The notes beneath the pieces were generated by a model that saw only the letters and a list, made by a program, of their open reading frames with translations, ran no database searches and was not told where the DNA came from. A DNA stretch of 64,000 nucleotides. Source: Mesonia hippocampi (lineage in GTDB: Bacteria; Bacteroidota; Bacteroidia; Flavobacteriales; Flavobacteriaceae). This document shows, piece by piece, positions 20,251 to 29,244 of this stretch (positions are counted from its first letter, which is position 1; each line of letters begins with the position of its first letter). Location of the stretch: NCBI RefSeq assembly GCF_014197445.1, contig NZ_JACIFO010000001.1:410566-474565 (forward strand). Direction: 5' to 3'. Both the position numbers and the translations under genes were made by a program.

Positions 20251-20811
20251 CTATTCTTTAGGAAATTCAACTTTCCATAGTCCTCTTAAATCGTTTAACT
20301 GATAATTAGTAGCTAAATCTTTTGGGTATTTTTCTTGTATTAACTGCAATGTACTTGGTAAAATATCTATTGCTGGGTTTCCATGACATTTTAAACAAGC
20401 TGGCATCGCCAGGTTAATTCGTTTATAATAAACGGGAGATTCTATAGGTAATAAAGTATCTATAAGGGTTTTATTTTCACTAAAAAGTGCAAAAGCAGCT
20501 TTATCTGTTGGCGTAGATAAATTGTTTTTAGGATTACGATTTTTATCTGAAATACGCCCTATTTTTAACTGAAAGTGTTTAGATAAAGAATCTGTAATAG
20601 GCATAGCTTCTACAGCACAAAAGTCTACCGCATAGGTAGTTCCTCCTTTTTTAATAGAGGAAGCCACTTTACCAAGCAAGGTTTGTTGAGCTATTGCTGT
20701 TGCAGAATCCGCTTTAGTTTTATATTCGGTTAATAATCTATAATTATCCTGAGCGTTGTTTTTACAAGATAAAAGCCCTAAAAACGCTATGAAATAAATT
20801 AATTTTCTCAT
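20251..20811 (-). CDS. DUF3365 heme-domain lipoprotein
   Basis: 186 residues. A lipoprotein signal (FIAFLGLLSCKNN) is followed by a DUF3365 (Tll0287-like) domain with a single c-type heme motif, PACLKCHG, near residue 140. Such domains bind heme and are proposed redox or gas sensors; no signalling domain is fused here, so it is probably a periplasmic cytochrome-like protein. Not in an obvious operon. Confidence 0.82.
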   Translation of the reverse strand: MRKLIYFIAFLGLLSCKNNAQDNYRLLTEYKTKADSATAIAQQTLLGKVASSIKKGGTTYAVDFCAVEAMPITDSLSKHFQLKIGRISDKNRNPKNNLSTPTDKAAFALFSENKTLIDTLLPIESPVYYKRINLAMPACLKCHGNPAIDILPSTLQLIQEKYPKDLATNYQLNDLRGLWKVEFPKE

Positions 20812-20908
20812 TTTAGAAGAGTTTATGGGTAAAATACGCTATTCTCTTTAAGAATATCAGTAACTAAAGTTACTAAAAAACTAAAACTTCGTGAATAGCT
20901 TTTAGAGG

Positions 20909-21577
20909 CTATTCATCTTTTACGATAATAATAGAGGCTTTATACCCTGTTGCCAAGTTCCATTCGCTAGAAGAAACAGTTCCTCCATTATCATCTAGCA
21001 CCTTAAAAGCTGCTGTGTTCGGACCGCTTTGCCCTTGGTTTAAGGCTTCTATTTCTATCTTATTAAAGCCCATTTCTAACGGAAGGTAAACACCTTTAAA
21101 TTGACTTTCTAAGAATATATTTTCTACCACTACTTTCCCGTTTAAGTATATCTTTACCCTATCTCCATCTACCGCTTGATGATCTCGGCATAAAAATTTT
21201 ACAAATTCACCATTGCTTACATACTCGCCAAGGTATTCATTGCGTTTAAACTCCTCTCCCATTTTACGCTCTTTGCCTTCATTTTGAGCATATTTAGGAT
21301 TAAATTCAACATTGGGCTCTATAAAAACCTCTTGATTTTGTATTGAAAGTGGCTCTTCTTCTTTGGTAAGGAGTTCTCTATTTTCTTTACTCCGTTGAAA
21401 AAGACTTTTTTTGGTAGATAATCCTGGAGGCATTCTTAAGTTTTCATTTGGATCTGTAGATAATGAATTGTTAAGTGTGCCTCCAGGAGGAAGTGGTGTT
21501 GATCGATCTAATTGAGCCCAAGTAGCTGTACTTATGCTCAATAAGAAAACAAAAACTATTTTATTTAAAATTTTCAT
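20909..21577 (-). CDS. Secreted protein of unknown function
   Basis: 222 residues from ATG 21577; a TTG three codons upstream is a weaker start. The signal peptide is ILNKIVFVFLLSISTATWAQ. The proline-rich start is followed by a polar linker and a C-terminal beta-rich domain containing GDRVKIYLNGKVVVENIFLE and GFNKIEIEALNQGQSGPNTA. That segment looks like a carbohydrate-binding or adhesin-like beta sandwich, but I recognise no named family. Same strand as, and 25 bp downstream of, the Lrp-type regulator. Confidence 0.7.
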   Translation of the reverse strand: MKILNKIVFVFLLSISTATWAQLDRSTPLPPGGTLNNSLSTDPNENLRMPPGLSTKKSLFQRSKENRELLTKEEEPLSIQNQEVFIEPNVEFNPKYAQNEGKERKMGEEFKRNEYLGEYVSNGEFVKFLCRDHQAVDGDRVKIYLNGKVVVENIFLESQFKGVYLPLEMGFNKIEIEALNQGQSGPNTAAFKVLDDNGGTVSSSEWNLATGYKASIIIVKDE

Positions 21578-21602
21578 ACCGATCAATATACAAAAAAAAT
21601 GC

Positions 21603-22082
21603 TTACATTTCTTTAAAAATAGAATGCATTAAGCGTTTTTTATCGTTTAAGCTCTCTTCTAACGAAATCATAGTTTCTGTACGGTAAACACCTTCTATAT
21701 CATCTAATTCAAAGATAATTTGTTTAGCATGCTCTGTGTTTCTTGCTCTTATTTTACAGAAAATATTAAACTTTCCTGTAGTTACATGCGCTACAGTTAC
21801 AAAAGGAATCTCGTTAATACGCTCTAATACAAATTTTGTTTGGGAAGTTTTCTGTAAGAAAACTCCAACATAGGCAATAAAAGAATAACCTAACTTTCTG
21901 TAGTTTAACGTTAAAGAAGATCCAACTATAATCCCTGCTTCTTCCATCTTTCTAACACGTACATGTACGGTTCCGGCAGAAACATTTAATCTTTTAGCGA
22001 TATCGGTAAAAGGTGTACGCGTATTATCGATTAAGATGTCTAAAATTTGATGATCTACCTCATCTAATCTAAATTTTGCCAT
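21603..22082 (-). CDS. Lrp/AsnC-family transcriptional regulator
   Basis: 159 residues. The N-terminal helix-turn-helix (DEVDHQILDILIDN, then RLNVSAGTVHVRVRKMEEAG) is followed by the RAM/AsnC effector-binding domain (YVGVFLQKTSQ and HVTTGKFNIFCKIRARN). Lrp-type proteins form octamers that sense amino acids. The target genes are not visible here. ATG start at 22082. Confidence 0.93.
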   Translation of the reverse strand: MAKFRLDEVDHQILDILIDNTRTPFTDIAKRLNVSAGTVHVRVRKMEEAGIIVGSSLTLNYRKLGYSFIAYVGVFLQKTSQTKFVLERINEIPFVTVAHVTTGKFNIFCKIRARNTEHAKQIIFELDDIEGVYRTETMISLEESLNDKKRLMHSIFKEM

Positions 22083-22152
22083 TTTTTACAATTTTATTTT
22101 TTTAAGTATCCGCAAAATTACACTATTTAGATTATATATATTTTATAAAAGG

Positions 22153-23304
22153 CTAATTTAATGTTAAAAAATCGATATAATTTTCATTATCTAGTGCTAT
22201 ATTCTCAATTTTAACATTAATTTCTGAATATTCAAGCTTATTTATTTGCATTTTTTTATTATTCCCAGTAATTTCCGAGTGTCCATGGTGCTTAGATAAG
22301 TTTCCTATTTTTACTAAAAACGGAACAAATTTAAGTGTTTTATCTTCCAAAATTTCATTATATTGAATGGCTACATCGGTTAAATTATTACAAAAAACCA
22401 CGTTTCTTATAATGATATCGTAAAAATTCTTTTCATTTTCTGGGATTTTAAAATAACCATGTTCGGCACCGGCTATGGTTAGCTCCTCGATAGCTTTTAA
22501 TGCGCTAAATAATGCTAAAAAACAATAATCTACGGTTTTTTTACGCTGATAATCCCCCGGCCAATGCCCTGCTTCAAATAAAATCGTAGGCGTACCCAAC
22601 TGCGTAAACCTATCGCCTATGCAATTAGGATTAAAAGCATCATCGTATCTTCCTACTTTAGCCGGTAAGTATTCTTGTAGCACCTTATTTACAGCGGTAA
22701 TTACAGCCATACTCTTTAGGCGTGTATTGTTTATAGTAGTTTCCTTATTATAAGCTGGAGCTAAAAAAGAAAGAATTGCCGGATTTTTCTCTTCTCCTGC
22801 AGAAAATATAGTACGTTGATCGTGAAGGTTTAGGCAAAAATCTGGCTTAAAAGAAGTGTATAATTGCTGTAATACTTGACTTTCTGGCTCGGTACAGGTT
22901 AAAGCATCTCTATTTAAATCGACCTTATTGGCATTATAACGCGTATAAGCTTTTGCTCCGTCTGGATTTAAGATAGGAATTACTTTTATCGATAAATTTT
23001 CTAAAAAGCCTAGTTTATTTTCTTGTTGCAGTTTTTTATAATACATCAAAAAGTCTATTAATGCCCTTGTAGTGGTTGTTTCGTTACCATGCATTTGCGA
23101 CCAAGCCAAGACTTTTGTTTTCCCTGTACCTAAAGTTAAACTATAAATAGGTTGTTTATTTACAGATTTTCCTTCTTCGGTAAGATTAAAATCATTTTCT
23201 ATTAAAAGGTCTATAAGTTGATTAGGAATAAAATACCTCTGATTTAAAAATGCAGGTTTATTCCAGTTAAAATTTAATACTGATTTTCGTAGTGCTTTTT
23301 CCAT
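22153..23304 (-). CDS. M14-family zinc carboxypeptidase
   Basis: 383 residues with the M14 zinc ligands in SQMHGNETTTTRAL (HxxE) and a His in CLNLHDQRTIF. Substrate contacts lie in NPDGAKAYTRYNANKVDLNRD, and the catalytic Glu is probably in ILFEAGHWPGD. There is no signal peptide, so it is probably cytoplasmic, closer to succinylglutamate desuccinylase or peptidoglycan-peptide enzymes than to secreted digestive enzymes. It is divergent from an XRE regulator, and both upstream regions carry the same palindrome. Confidence 0.85.
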   Translation of the reverse strand: MEKALRKSVLNFNWNKPAFLNQRYFIPNQLIDLLIENDFNLTEEGKSVNKQPIYSLTLGTGKTKVLAWSQMHGNETTTTRALIDFLMYYKKLQQENKLGFLENLSIKVIPILNPDGAKAYTRYNANKVDLNRDALTCTEPESQVLQQLYTSFKPDFCLNLHDQRTIFSAGEEKNPAILSFLAPAYNKETTINNTRLKSMAVITAVNKVLQEYLPAKVGRYDDAFNPNCIGDRFTQLGTPTILFEAGHWPGDYQRKKTVDYCFLALFSALKAIEELTIAGAEHGYFKIPENEKNFYDIIIRNVVFCNNLTDVAIQYNEILEDKTLKFVPFLVKIGNLSKHHGHSEITGNNKKMQINKLEYSEINVKIENIALDNENYIDFLTLN

Positions 23305-23555
23305 GTTACAAATGTAAACAAATACTATTTTACATTTGTAAACAATAAAAATCCTTCTTTTGTTTAGTTCTGTAAACGATATTATTTAGCAATGTAACCC
23401 CTTATTGTAGATATTTCAATAGCTTTTCATACAAAACACTAATTAATTGTTTTCTAGGTTATTAAACATAGCTATCTAAACATTAAATTTAACTAAAATA
23501 ACAAAAAACATCCTTATTATAGGAAAAACAAATTGTATTTATTACATTTGTAAAC
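23305..23555. promoter_or_regulatory. Cluster of GTTTAC-type palindromes between divergent genes
   Basis: Copies of a TTACAnnTGTAAAC-like palindrome occur at 23305-23319, 23330-23343 and 23542-23555, with a looser GTTTA/TAAAC pair at 23362-23377. They lie next to the starts of the carboxypeptidase and XRE genes. TACATTTG inside the motif also matches the -7 promoter element, so operator and promoter may overlap. The adjacent XRE protein is the obvious candidate ligand. Confidence 0.5.
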
Positions 23556-23581
23556 ATTCTGTTTTAAATCAATCGTTCACA

Positions 23582-24013
23582 ATGTTAAACAACACGGAAT
23601 TCACTAAACGCCTAGAAAATATCCTTGAATATTATAGTTTATCTGCTTCTAGTTTTGCCGACCAAATAGATGTTGGCCGCTCTTCTATTTCTCATATCCT
23701 ATCGGGTAGAAATAAACCCAGCTTAGATTTTATTATGAAAATTGCAGATAGTTTTCCCGAAGTGGATTTATATTGGCTATTAAAAGGTGAAGGAAGTTTT
23801 CCTAAAAAAGAAGATACCCCTCCTAGCATTAATACGTCAAAAACAGTAGAGCAACAATCGAGTCTAAATTTTTCGGAAGCCGATGTCCCTATTCCAACTC
23901 AACTAGACAAAGTACCTCCTAAACCATATAAAAACCCCGATGAAGCCAAAACAATAAAGAAGGTTGTTATTTTGTATACCGATGGTACTTTTGAAGCTTT
24001 TTCGCACCTATAA
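23582..24013 (+). CDS. XRE-family helix-turn-helix regulator
   Basis: 143 residues. The N-terminal lambda-repressor-like domain has SASSFADQIDVGRSSISHIL as helix 2-turn-helix 3 and SLDFIMKIADSFPEVDLYWLL. A proline-rich linker follows, then a C-terminal strand pair (KKVVILYTDGTFEAFSHL). It lies 27 bp after a TTACATTTGTAAAC palindrome and is probably autoregulated (inference). Confidence 0.88.
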   Translation: MLNNTEFTKRLENILEYYSLSASSFADQIDVGRSSISHILSGRNKPSLDFIMKIADSFPEVDLYWLLKGEGSFPKKEDTPPSINTSKTVEQQSSLNFSEADVPIPTQLDKVPPKPYKNPDEAKTIKKVVILYTDGTFEAFSHL

Positions 24014-24051
24014 CAGTAAATATTGCGTATTTTTACAGCAAAAAATTGAAC

Positions 24052-24423
24052 ATGAAAAAAATTGCTTTTTTATGCCTTAGCTTAGCGATGCTTAGTTGTT
24101 ATGCTCCTGATAGAAATTGTGCCGATTTTAAAACAGGTACTTTTAAGTTTGAAACCTACCTTGATGGAGAATTGGTAGAAACAACTTTTGTACGTAACGA
24201 TACCATTGAAATTGATTATTACAGGAATAAAGCCGATACCTCTTCGGTTAGGTGGATAAACGATTGTGAGTTTATTCTTAAAAACTTAAATCCTAAAAAT
24301 ATGGCTGAAGAAAAAGCACTTCACATGAAAATTTTATCGACTACAGAGGATAGCTATACGTTTGAATATTCTGTAGTTGGCGAAACAACCAAGCAGCAAG
24401 GAACTGTAAAAAAAGTAAACTAG
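24052..24423 (+). CDS. Small lipoprotein of unknown function
   Basis: 123 residues from ATG 24052. A lipoprotein signal (IAFLCLSLAMLSCYAPD) precedes a small beta-rich domain with CADFKTGTFKFETYLDGELV and SVRWINDCEFILKNL. Similar short lipoproteins are widespread in Flavobacteriia, with no established function that I know of. Read in the same direction as the XRE gene and the following DUF1456 gene. Confidence 0.75.
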   Translation: MKKIAFLCLSLAMLSCYAPDRNCADFKTGTFKFETYLDGELVETTFVRNDTIEIDYYRNKADTSSVRWINDCEFILKNLNPKNMAEEKALHMKILSTTEDSYTFEYSVVGETTKQQGTVKKVN

Positions 24424-24472
24424 TTAATACGAGCTTGTTTATATAACCCGTAAAGGGTTGCCAGAAAAACAC

Positions 24473-24480
24473 TACCTTTG
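24473..24480 (+). promoter_or_regulatory. Candidate -7 promoter element
   Basis: TACCTTTG fits TAnnTTTG and is 27 bp upstream of the DUF1456 start; a TTG at 24458-24460 is closer than the usual -33 spacing. Confidence 0.4.
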
Positions 24481-24506
24481 CCCTCCCATTAATGTAACCT
24501 ATAAAT

Positions 24507-24776
24507 ATGGCTTTATCAAACAACGATGTGTTTAAAAAATTACGTGTAGCTCACAAATTACGTGATGACGATATTATCAAGATTTTTGAATTGGTAGATT
24601 TTAAAGTAACCAAAAGCGAATTAGGAGCTATTTTTAGAAAAGAAGACCACCCTAAGTATAAAGAATGTGGCGATCAGTTTTTACGTAATTTTCTTAATGG
24701 ACTTATTATTCACTTACGCGGACCTTTACCGCCTAAAAAAACAGATAAACCCTATAAAAAGAATAAAAACGAGTAA
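24507..24776 (+). CDS. DUF1456-family (YehS-like) protein
   Basis: 89 residues with the conserved pattern MALSNNDVFKKLRVAHKLRD, FELVDFKVTKSELGAIFRKE and QFLRNFLNGLIIHLRG. This is one to two copies of the DUF1456 helical motif; E. coli YehS has the same fold. Function unknown. Followed by a terminator. Confidence 0.88.
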   Translation: MALSNNDVFKKLRVAHKLRDDDIIKIFELVDFKVTKSELGAIFRKEDHPKYKECGDQFLRNFLNGLIIHLRGPLPPKKTDKPYKKNKNE

Positions 24777-24800
24777 TTACAAAAAAATCTATACGATATA

Positions 24801-24838
24801 AAAAAGGCAGAAGCAATTTAGTTACTTCTGCTTTTTTT
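24801..24838. terminator. Intrinsic terminator
   Basis: GGCAGAAG pairs with CTTCTGC around an 11-nt loop and is followed by seven T. An A run on the other side makes it usable in both directions, between DUF1456 and the convergent DsbA-like gene. Confidence 0.85.
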
Positions 24839-24861
24839 ATTATTTTAAGACAACAGCCTGC

Positions 24862-25518
24862 CTAGCTTTTCTCGCTAAGGATACTGTCTATAATTTGCTG
24901 GATGTCTACTGCTTTTCTAAACCCTTTTGCAATAAGATAATACTCATCATTTTTAGTTCTAAAAAATACTTGTGGATAAGAATCTACGCCCAATTGCCTA
25001 GCGTAATTAAAATCGCTAGTAGTAAGTTGTTTTGCCTCTTCCGATTTCATAAGTGTTAAAAACGCTTCGGTATTTATGTTATATTTTTCTGCAACCGCTT
25101 TATAAAAATTCTCCGAATTTGGGTCTAACCCATCTACATAAATACTTTTTTGCATTTCGAAGATAAAGTTTAAATCTTTACTGCGATCTGTCTCTAAAAG
25201 TTTATAGGCAGAAAAAGCCATGGAGGTAATTTTAGAATCTAATCGGTAATTTTGTTTCATCACCAAATCCTCTAAATACTTATCCGATATTTCTACCCCA
25301 CCTAACTCACTTACCCGTTGGTATGCTGGTTTAACTTGGTCTTTACTAAAAATATCTAGAATTCCTCTAGGCGTATCGTTTATAAACATTCCGCCGCTTA
25401 CTACCTTAACCTCTAAAACCTCTTTGTTAGTATCCTGAATTTGTTGTATTTCTTTATCGGTAGCATAGCACCAAGAGCACAACACATCAAATACATAAAT
25501 TAGTTGATTCTTTTCCAT
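24862..25518 (-). CDS. DsbA-family oxidoreductase
   Basis: 218 residues with a thioredoxin fold in which the active-site pair is CSWC (LCSWCYATDKEI, residues 14-17) and an inserted helical domain occupies about 60-170. The cis-Pro loop is GVDSYPQVFF. There is no signal peptide, so it resembles cytoplasmic FrnE/DsbA-like proteins rather than periplasmic DsbA. Upstream on the same strand is an SMR-type transporter gene, 36 bp away. Confidence 0.87.
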   Translation of the reverse strand: MEKNQLIYVFDVLCSWCYATDKEIQQIQDTNKEVLEVKVVSGGMFINDTPRGILDIFSKDQVKPAYQRVSELGGVEISDKYLEDLVMKQNYRLDSKITSMAFSAYKLLETDRSKDLNFIFEMQKSIYVDGLDPNSENFYKAVAEKYNINTEAFLTLMKSEEAKQLTTSDFNYARQLGVDSYPQVFFRTKNDEYYLIAKGFRKAVDIQQIIDSILSEKS

Positions 25519-25554
25519 AAAGTTATTTTTCTCGAAATATAATTAAAACAATAA

Positions 25555-25872
25555 CTAATGCGCCAATTTTAATCCTACGATACCAACAACAATCAATAAA
25601 GCAGATAATAGCCTCCAAATAGATGCCGAATCTTGAAAAAATAAAATTCCGATAGTTAATGTGCCCACAGCGCCTATACCTGTCCAAATAGCATAGGCAG
25701 TTCCTATAGGAATTGTTTTTTGCGCCATCCACAAAAATACACCACTAATGGCCATAGAAACAATGGCAACACTTATATAAGCATATTTATGTGGTGTTGT
25801 TTGTGATAGTTTTAGCCCTAATGGCCAGCCTATTTCAAATAAACCCGCAAGAATTAAATAAACCCAACTCAT
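25555..25872 (-). CDS. Small multidrug resistance (SMR) family transporter, SugE/Gdx-like
   Basis: 105 residues from ATG 25872; the longer frame upstream would run through the thiamine riboswitch. Four hydrophobic helices, the conserved Glu of helix 1 in LAGLFEIGWPLGLKLSQ, and AYAIWTGIGAVGTLTIGILFF in helix 3. The residues around the Glu and WPLGLK resemble the guanidinium exporter Gdx (SugE) subgroup. It is divergent from the TPP riboswitch and thiamine genes. Confidence 0.9.
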   Translation of the reverse strand: MSWVYLILAGLFEIGWPLGLKLSQTTPHKYAYISVAIVSMAISGVFLWMAQKTIPIGTAYAIWTGIGAVGTLTIGILFFQDSASIWRLLSALLIVVGIVGLKLAH

Positions 25873-25983
25873 ATCAATATATTTTAACGATGAATAAACA
25901 AAGAAGTAACCTATAAAACAAGAAGTTTTTAATAATTTATTTATGCGGGAAGTTAACGTATATTTTATATATTTGAAATTGGC

Positions 25984-26056
25984 TTTAGGGGTATTCTGAA
26001 AAGAATTGAGAGAGTCCCTTTGAACCTGATTTGGTTTATACCAGCGTAGGGAAAAG
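25984..26056 (+). ncRNA. TPP (thi-box) riboswitch
   Basis: The conserved TPP aptamer elements are in order: a GGGGTAT start, CTGAAAAGAATTGAGAGAG, the core CCCTTTGAACCTGAT, and ACCAGCGTAGGGAA at the end closing P1. It lies 86 bp before thiM, so it should repress the thiM-thiE-thiD-tenA operon when thiamine pyrophosphate is plentiful. No clear terminator hairpin separates it from thiM, so control may act on translation. Confidence 0.95.
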
Positions 26057-26141
26057 TAACTATACACATTGTTTTTACACCATTCTTTCTTCAAAAAGAG
26101 CGTGTTCCTTCAGCCTATATAATTTATTAAATTTTACACTA

Positions 26142-26939
26142 ATGAAAGAACAACTCTGGAAGAATATTCTTCTTTTAAAAGAAAAATCGCCCCTTATACA
26201 TAATATTACCAATTATGTGGTTATGAATAATACGGCAAATGCCTTACTTGCTTCTGGTGCATCGCCCGTTATGGCACATGCGCAAGCCGAAGTAGAAAAC
26301 ATGTGTTCTATTGCACAGGCCGTTGTTATAAACATTGGTACCTTAGATGAGTATTGGGTAGAAAGTATGCTAAAAACTGCCCGAGTTGCCCAACAAAATA
26401 AAATCCCTTGGGTGTTAGACCCCGTTGGTGCTGGTGCAACAACTTACCGAAATAAAGTTCTTAGTGAGCTATTAGCACTATCGCCACAAGTAATTCGAGG
26501 CAATGCCTCCGAGATTATTGCCTTAGCTACACAAAATACATCGACAAAAGGAGTTGATAGTACTGCAGAAAGCAACCAAGCTATTGCAGCAGCAAAACAG
26601 CTTGTAAAAATGTATGCTTGTACGGTTTGTATTTCAGGAGCTACCGATATTATTATTAATGAATCGACACAAATTCAGCTAGATAATGGCGATCCTATTA
26701 TGGAGAAAGTTACCGGGATGGGATGTACAGCCTCTGCCCTAACCGCTGCGTTTTGTGGTATTACTTCCAATTATTTTATAGCCACCACAACAGCTATGGC
26801 TTTGTTGGGCGTAGCTGGAAGTCTTGCTGCTAAAAAAAGTCAAGGTCCGGGTAGTTTTCAAGTACATTTACTGGATGTATTGTACACAATAACTGAGAAG
26901 GAATTTATAAACAACTTACAATTAACAACTTATGAATAA
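26142..26939 (+). CDS. thiM: Hydroxyethylthiazole kinase
   Basis: 265 residues from ATG 26142. It phosphorylates 4-methyl-5-hydroxyethylthiazole for thiamine salvage. Ribokinase-like motifs: HNITNYVVMNNTANALLASG, PVGAGATTYR, VIRGNASEI, and the catalytic GMGCTASALTAAF. The frame is open upstream through the riboswitch, so the ATG is chosen by family length. The stop overlaps the thiE start by 8 bp. Confidence 0.96.
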   Translation: MKEQLWKNILLLKEKSPLIHNITNYVVMNNTANALLASGASPVMAHAQAEVENMCSIAQAVVINIGTLDEYWVESMLKTARVAQQNKIPWVLDPVGAGATTYRNKVLSELLALSPQVIRGNASEIIALATQNTSTKGVDSTAESNQAIAAAKQLVKMYACTVCISGATDIIINESTQIQLDNGDPIMEKVTGMGCTASALTAAFCGITSNYFIATTTAMALLGVAGSLAAKKSQGPGSFQVHLLDVLYTITEKEFINNLQLTTYE

Positions 26940-27567
26940 TAAATTTCCTTTTCGGTTATATTTAGTAATCTCAGAAAAGAATTGTATTTATTTCCCGATA
27001 GAAGAAGTTGTAAAACAGGCCATTATAGGGGGAGTTGATGTTATCCAATTACGCGAAAAAAACATGGAAACCCCTACTTTTATTAAACATGCCAAACAAA
27101 TAAAAGCCATAACAACTCATTATGGTATTCCGCTAATAATTAACGATAATCTTGCTGTAGCAAATGCTATAAATAGTTTTGGAATACACGTTGGGCAGCA
27201 GGACAAAAGTCCTGCGTTTATCAAAAATCAAAATACAAACTTAACCGTAGGCTATTCTATAGAGTATAAACAACAATTATTAGACACAGAAAACATAAAA
27301 CATACCGATTATATAGCGGCTAGCCCCGTGTTTAGAACGCCTACAAAAACCAATACAATTACCGAGTGGGGATATCACGGAATAGAATACATTAAAACTA
27401 TTTCCGATAAACCACTTGTAGGAATAGGAAGCATGAATAAACAAACGGCTTATAACACCATAAAAGCAGGTGCCGACTGCCTGGCTGTAGTTTCGGCCAT
27501 TTGTGCAAGTAAAAACCCACAAAAAGCCGCATTAGAAATTAGAAACGAAATAGAAAAAGCATTATGA
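26932..27567 (+). CDS. thiE: Thiamine-phosphate synthase
   Basis: 211 residues. It joins the thiazole and pyrimidine phosphates to give thiamine phosphate. TIM-barrel motifs: VDVIQLREKN, PLIINDNLAVANAI, GIHVGQQD and a C-terminal phosphate-binding GIGSMN. It overlaps thiM by 8 bp and thiD by 4 bp. Confidence 0.95.
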   Translation: MNNKFPFRLYLVISEKNCIYFPIEEVVKQAIIGGVDVIQLREKNMETPTFIKHAKQIKAITTHYGIPLIINDNLAVANAINSFGIHVGQQDKSPAFIKNQNTNLTVGYSIEYKQQLLDTENIKHTDYIAASPVFRTPTKTNTITEWGYHGIEYIKTISDKPLVGIGSMNKQTAYNTIKAGADCLAVVSAICASKNPQKAALEIRNEIEKAL

Positions 27568-28397
27568 AAACATATACCTACCCTACAGTATTAAGCATAG
27601 CTGGTTTTGATGGTAGTGGTGGCGCAGGCATTCAAGCCGATATAAAAACAAGTTCGGCTTTAGGTTGTTATGCAACCACGGTATTAACAGCATTACCTAT
27701 ACAAAATACAACAGGAGTAAAATCTATTCATCCTATTCCAGAGGAAGTTATAAAACAACAACTACTATGTATGTTTGAAGATATTGTGCCTTCTGCTATC
27801 AAAATTGGCATGGTTCATAGTACTGCATTAGTCAATGTTATAGCTAACTTTTTAAAAAATTACCCTGATATCCCTATTGTATTTGATCCTGTAATGGTTT
27901 CTACCAGTGGTCATCGCCTTATCGAAAAAGAAACCATTAAGGCCATAAAAGAAAAACTATTCCCAATAGCCGAGCTTATTACCCCAAATATGGATGAAGC
28001 TGCTATACTCGCAAATATGGAAGTCAACAACACCACCGCAATGCAAAATGCAGGAAAAACCATTCTTAAAACAGGTTGTAAAGCCGTATTGGTAAAAGGA
28101 GGACATTTACATACCGCCGTATTGACCTCCTATTTATTTCAAGAAAATAAAACAACAGCATACCATTTTCAAAAAATTAATACCCATAACATGCATGGTT
28201 CTGGTTGTACATTATCTACAGCCATCGCAAGTTATTTAGCACAAGAGTATCCATTAGAAGAGGCTGTTAAACTTGCTCAAGATTACATACATAAAGCCAT
28301 AGAAAACGGAAAAGATGTAAGTATAGGCAAAGGTAACGGCCCTGTAAATCATTTTTTTAATCCTCAAAAACTTATTAAATATGAACTGGACAAATAA
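27564..28397 (+). CDS. thiD: Hydroxymethylpyrimidine (phosphate) kinase
   Basis: 277 residues. It phosphorylates hydroxymethylpyrimidine twice. Motifs: SIAGFDGSGGAGIQADIKT at the N-terminus, FDPVMVSTSGHRL, LITPNMDEA, and the anion hole HNMHGSGCTLSTAIA. It overlaps thiE by 4 bp (ATGA) and tenA by 17 bp. Confidence 0.96.
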   Translation: MKTYTYPTVLSIAGFDGSGGAGIQADIKTSSALGCYATTVLTALPIQNTTGVKSIHPIPEEVIKQQLLCMFEDIVPSAIKIGMVHSTALVNVIANFLKNYPDIPIVFDPVMVSTSGHRLIEKETIKAIKEKLFPIAELITPNMDEAAILANMEVNNTTAMQNAGKTILKTGCKAVLVKGGHLHTAVLTSYLFQENKTTAYHFQKINTHNMHGSGCTLSTAIASYLAQEYPLEEAVKLAQDYIHKAIENGKDVSIGKGNGPVNHFFNPQKLIKYELDK

Positions 28398-29025
28398 AGC
28401 TTGGTTGGCCATCACCCCAATCTATACGCGTATCCAAGAAATGCCTTTTATCAAAGAACTTAAAGAAGGAACTTTAGCCTTAGAAAAGTTTCAATTTTAC
28501 ATGGATCAAGATGCTCATTATTTAGAGCATTTTGCACGTGCATTAGCTATTATTGGCGCTAGAACTAAAAATGTAGACAACTGCTTAGCCTTTATAAGAT
28601 TTGCAGAAGGGGCTGTAGTTGTAGAAAGAGCATTACACGATTCTTATTTTAAAGAATTTAACCTTAAAGAAAGAGGAAAATTAGCACCTACTACACATCA
28701 TTACATTCATTTTTTAGAAAGTACAGCAAGTTTAGCACAAGTAGAAGTTGCCATGGCAGCGGTATTGCCTTGTTTTTGGATTTATAAAGAAATAGGAGAT
28801 TTTATTTATAAAAATACCGCAGAAAACAACCCTTATAAAAATTGGATTGATACCTATGCTGGAGAAGAATTCGGAAAATCTGTAACTTCTGCTTTAGCTA
28901 TTTGCAATGCTGCGGCAGAAAATTGTACACCAGAACAACAAGAAGCCATGACAGAAGCTTTTATTGCAGCTAGTAATCTAGAATTTATGTTTTGGGATAG
29001 TGCTTATAAGCTACACCAATGGTAA
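28381..29025 (+). CDS. tenA: TenA-family thiaminase II
   Basis: 214 residues, all-helical. Aminopyrimidine aminohydrolase of the thiamine salvage route. Motifs: FIKELKEGTLALEKFQFYM, DAHYLEHFARA, a catalytic Cys region in AVLPCFWIYKEI, and GEEFGKSV. Last gene of the riboswitch-led operon, followed by a terminator. The operon lacks thiC and thiG, so it is a salvage set. Confidence 0.94.
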   Translation: MNWTNKAWLAITPIYTRIQEMPFIKELKEGTLALEKFQFYMDQDAHYLEHFARALAIIGARTKNVDNCLAFIRFAEGAVVVERALHDSYFKEFNLKERGKLAPTTHHYIHFLESTASLAQVEVAMAAVLPCFWIYKEIGDFIYKNTAENNPYKNWIDTYAGEEFGKSVTSALAICNAAAENCTPEQQEAMTEAFIAASNLEFMFWDSAYKLHQW

Positions 29026-29026
29026 T

Positions 29027-29060
29027 AAAAAAGCCTTGGAATTTCCTTCCAGGGCTTTTG
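29027..29060. terminator. Terminator after the thiamine operon
   Basis: AAAAGCC pairs with GGCTTTT through an imperfect stem containing GGAATTTCC. It marks the end of core DNA; array 2 sequence begins about 80 bp later. Confidence 0.8.
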
Positions 29061-29177
29061 CTTTTTTAAATTTAAAGAAATATTGTTAGCTGGATTTTAG
29101 TTACCATCGGTTGATAGGTATCTAATCAAAAAAGCTACAACTTAATGTATCATTATTGAACCGAACCCGTGTTGGTA

Positions 29178-29236
29178 ATTAAGAGGTATAACTCCTCACC
29201 TATTTGGGTGCGGAGCCGTCTACTCGATTGACATTA
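29178..29236 (-). repeat. Repeat R2, copy b (partial)
   Basis: Shares GGTGCGGAGCCGTCTACTCG with copy d, then differs. The segment just before it, 29143-29163, matches 33252-33270, so the outer end of array 2 looks like a decayed copy of an internal junction. Confidence 0.65.
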
Positions 29237-29244
29237 GTTCTTTT

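Noticed and set aside
25873..26094. N-terminal extension of the SMR transporter
   Set aside because: It would be translated from the complement of the TPP riboswitch; ATG 25872 gives the normal family length.
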